Positions 31,385 through 33,293 of a stretch of DNA of 33,293 nucleotides are shown piece after piece. The notes below the pieces were generated by a model. That model searched no databases and had not been told where the DNA came from. It saw nothing but the letters and a program-made list of their open reading frames with translations. The stretch lies in assembly GCA_025964685.1 (NCBI GenBank), contig JAOPYG010000451.1, positions 1 through 33,293 of the forward strand, read 5' to 3'. Source of the DNA: Actinoallomurus sp. GTDB taxonomy: Bacteria > Actinomycetota > Actinomycetes > Streptosporangiales > Streptosporangiaceae. Numbering within the stretch: position 1 is the stretch's first letter; each line of letters starts with the position of its first letter. The position numbers and the translations under genes were made by a program.

Positions 31385-32578
31385 ATGCGCACCTACAGGG
31401 AGCTCTTCCGAGCCCCCGAGTTCACACCTCTCTTCGCGACCGTTTCCATGCAGGTGGCCGCGTCGACGGTTACCGGGCTCGCGCTCGGCACGCTCGTGTA
31501 CGCGGCCACCCGGTCACCGCTACTGTCCGCCCTCAGCATGTTCGGCGCGTCGTTCGCCCAGCTGATCGGCGCGGCGGCGCTGTTGTCCGCGGCGGACCGG
31601 CTGCCGCCGCGCGCCGCGATGGCGGCGATCGCGCTGGCCTTCGCCCTCAGCACCGTCGTCCTGGCCGTCCCCGGCCTGCCGCTGTGGGCCCTGTTCGCGG
31701 TCATCCTCGGCCAGGGCCTCGTCGCGTCGGTGGGTGGCGGGGTCCGGTACGGGCTGCTCAGCGAGATCCTCCCGGCCGAGGGCTACCTGCTCGGCCGCTC
31801 CATGCTCAACATGTCCGTCGGCACGATGCAGGTCTGCGGGTTCGCGGCCGGGGGAGTGCTGGTGACCGTGCTCTCCCCGCGCGGCACGCTGCTCGGCGGT
31901 GCGGCCCTCTACCTCGCCGCCGCGATCATCGCCTGGTTCCGCCTCGGCTCCCGGCCGCCGCGCGCCGCGGGCCGTCCGTCGGTCGCCGAGACATGGCGGA
32001 ACAACGCGCGCCTGTGGTCCCGGCCGGCCCGCCGGTACGTCTACCTCGCCATGTGGGTGCCCAACGGGCTGATCGTGGGGTGTGAGTCGCTCTTCGTCCC
32101 GTACGCGCCCCAGCACGCGGGGCTGCTCTTCGCCTTCGCCGCGTTCGGCATGCTCATCGGCGACACGCTGACCGGCCGGTTCGTCCCCCAGGGGTGGCGA
32201 ACGCGTCTGGGTGCGCCGCTCCGCCTCCTGCTCGCCGCGCCGTACCTGATCTTCGTCCTGAACCCGGCACCGCCGCTCGCGGTCGCCGTCGTCGTACTCG
32301 CCTCGATCGGCTACTCCGCCACTCTGCTGCTCCAGGAGCGCCTGATGGCTCTGACGCCGGGCGACATGCACGGTCAGGCGCTCGGCCTGCACTCCTCCGG
32401 CATGCTCGCGATGCAGGGGATCGGCGCCACTCTCGCCGGAACGGTCGCCCAGCACAGCTCGCCCGCCACCGCGATGACCGTGATGGCGGCGGCGTCCGTG
32501 ACGGTCACCCTGCTCCTGGGGCCCGCGCTGCGGCCCGTACGCGCCGAAGGGCTTCCGTCGGAACCCGTCACGAACTAG
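31385..32578 (+). CDS. Major facilitator superfamily transporter
   Basis: 397 residues with twelve predicted helices, an exporter-like MFS protein of the drug/antibiotic efflux kind. Helix 1 starts FTPLFATVSMQVAASTVTGLALGTLVY. The loop between helices 2 and 3 (ADRLPPRAAM) occupies the place of the MFS motif GxLaDrxGrr. The central cytoplasmic loop (about 195-215) is Arg-rich. The substrate is unknown. It is divergent from an ArsR regulator that probably represses it. Its stop overlaps the convergent monooxygenase gene by 11 bases. Fusion with the regulator's control region and the pseudogene nearby suggest an acquired module. Confidence 0.9.
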   Translation: MRTYRELFRAPEFTPLFATVSMQVAASTVTGLALGTLVYAATRSPLLSALSMFGASFAQLIGAAALLSAADRLPPRAAMAAIALAFALSTVVLAVPGLPLWALFAVILGQGLVASVGGGVRYGLLSEILPAEGYLLGRSMLNMSVGTMQVCGFAAGGVLVTVLSPRGTLLGGAALYLAAAIIAWFRLGSRPPRAAGRPSVAETWRNNARLWSRPARRYVYLAMWVPNGLIVGCESLFVPYAPQHAGLLFAFAAFGMLIGDTLTGRFVPQGWRTRLGAPLRLLLAAPYLIFVLNPAPPLAVAVVVLASIGYSATLLLQERLMALTPGDMHGQALGLHSSGMLAMQGIGATLAGTVAQHSSPATAMTVMAAASVTVTLLLGPALRPVRAEGLPSEPVTN

Positions 32579-33293
32579 CGTCCGCGGGGAGAGGGACCGG
32601 CCGGCGGAGCCGGCCCGCCGCGGCGAGCACGGGCGACAGGTGCGTGGCCAGGTTCCGGGCCAGGATTCCGCTCCGTGTCGCCGGGATCATCAGAGCGGCG
32701 GCCAGGCCGATGTTGCGCTGCCGGGGCTCCACCAGCTTCCTGTGTGCGGCCTCGTACCGGGCGAACGCCGGCCCATGGTCCCGCGGGGAGGCGGCGAGCT
32801 CACCGGCCAGGGTGAACGCGCCCGCGATGGCCAGGGTGGAGCCGTCGCCGAACAGCGAGACGGAGGACGCGGCGTCGCCGAGCAGCGCTGTCCGGCCGTC
32901 CGACCAGCGGCCCAGGCGTACCTGGCTCACGGAGTCGAAGAAGAGGTCGTCGGCGGCCCGTACGCGTTCGAGCAGTTCGGGCACCCGCCAGGAGCCGGCC
33001 GCGAACGCGGCTTCCAGGAGCCGCTTGTGCCGGGCGGTGTCTCGATGGTCGAAGTCGGCCACCTCCGGGCTCCGGAACGCGAAGAACGCCAGCGGCCCGG
33101 AGGGCGAGGGGTGGATGGCGGCGAGCCGTCCGGGTGTGTTGTGCAGGACGACCTCATGCGGGTGTTCGATCCGGCCGTCGAACGGCGTCGTCGCGACGTA
33201 GAGTCCCAGGTGACGGACGAAACCGGTCTCGGGCCCGAACGCGAGGCGCCGTACGGCCGAGTGCAGCCCGTCCGCCCCGACCACCAGGTCGAA
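32568..33293 (-). CDS. FAD-dependent monooxygenase, 5' part outside the window
   Basis: The 241 or so C-terminal residues of a PHBH-fold aromatic hydroxylase/TetX-like enzyme. The frame is open to the last base of the window (FDLVVGADGLHSAVRR, the family's second FAD motif, DG). The third FAD motif is GDAASSVSLFGDGSTLAIAGA; the usual His and Pro of GDAAHxxxP are Ser and Leu, a variant seen in some actinobacterial oxidoreductases. The N-terminal GxGxxG is beyond the edge. The C-terminal segment after residue 170 (RQRNIGLAAALMIPATRSG) may touch the membrane. Together with the MFS and ArsR genes it could form a detoxification or small-molecule resistance module. Confidence 0.9.
   Translation of the reverse strand, partial: FDLVVGADGLHSAVRRLAFGPETGFVRHLGLYVATTPFDGRIEHPHEVVLHNTPGRLAAIHPSPSGPLAFFAFRSPEVADFDHRDTARHKRLLEAAFAAGSWRVPELLERVRAADDLFFDSVSQVRLGRWSDGRTALLGDAASSVSLFGDGSTLAIAGAFTLAGELAASPRDHGPAFARYEAAHRKLVEPRQRNIGLAAALMIPATRSGILARNLATHLSPVLAAAGRLRRPVPLPADASS

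Overview
The window is a roughly 33 kb piece of a high-GC actinomycete chromosome. GTG, TTG and leaderless starts are common, the respiratory genes are of the actinobacterial bcc-aa3 type, and c-di-AMP riboswitches precede cell-wall hydrolases. Gene order matches, from memory, the conserved block around Mycobacterium tuberculosis Rv2185c-Rv2200c (ctaF, trpD, ctaE, qcrCAB, exonuclease/UvrC-like protein, NlpC/P60, pimB, fadD15, SRPBCC protein) and the matching Streptomyces block that runs on to glkA and a phosphofructokinase. A Streptosporangiales or Thermomonosporaceae member seems likely, but this is inference.

Layout. 1-930: 3' end of ctaD, then ctaF, closed by a GAGA-tetraloop hairpin. 1022-3730: an L,D-transpeptidase lipoprotein converging on trpD and a degenerate receiver-domain protein. 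4051-8382: ctaE-qcrC-qcrA-qcrB, encoding oxidase subunit III and the whole cytochrome bcc complex, with a 35-codon coupled reading frame between qcrA and qcrB. 8602-11451 (minus): DEDDh exonuclease/UvrC-like fusion, rhomboid protease and a stand-alone Lrp/AsnC ligand-binding domain. 11661-16708: a coiled-coil NYN protein, a tiny four-Cys protein and three secreted NlpC/P60 hydrolases under two c-di-AMP (ydaO-type) riboswitches. 17070-19735: two overlapping membrane zinc metallopeptidase genes. 19775-23521: acetate/succinate transporter (minus), PimB-type mannosyltransferase, long-chain acyl-CoA synthetase (minus). 23781-30151: CutC, metallophosphoesterase, SRPBCC protein, a CxxCPxC protein, ROK glucokinase, an EEP-family phosphohydrolase, an acidic membrane protein (minus) and a phosphofructokinase carrying the Asp104/Lys124 signature of PPi-dependent enzymes. 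30152-33293: accessory-looking end with a decayed nuclease-like gene remnant, a divergent ArsR regulator/MFS transporter pair and a truncated FAD monooxygenase.

Themes. The left third is aerobic respiration. The middle is envelope remodelling (peptidoglycan hydrolases, L,D-transpeptidase, membrane proteases, phosphatidylinositol mannosides), part of it apparently under c-di-AMP control. The right third is entry of sugar into glycolysis (glucokinase, phosphofructokinase), with a perfect DasR-type operator core upstream of the phosphofructokinase gene. I found no IS element, CRISPR array, tRNA or rRNA gene, and no clearly new multi-gene system. The best candidates for something undescribed are regulatory: the three-hairpin RNA region at 16797-16905, the three dyads upstream of the phosphofructokinase gene, the probable CTG start of the third NlpC gene and the qcrA-qcrB coupling frame.
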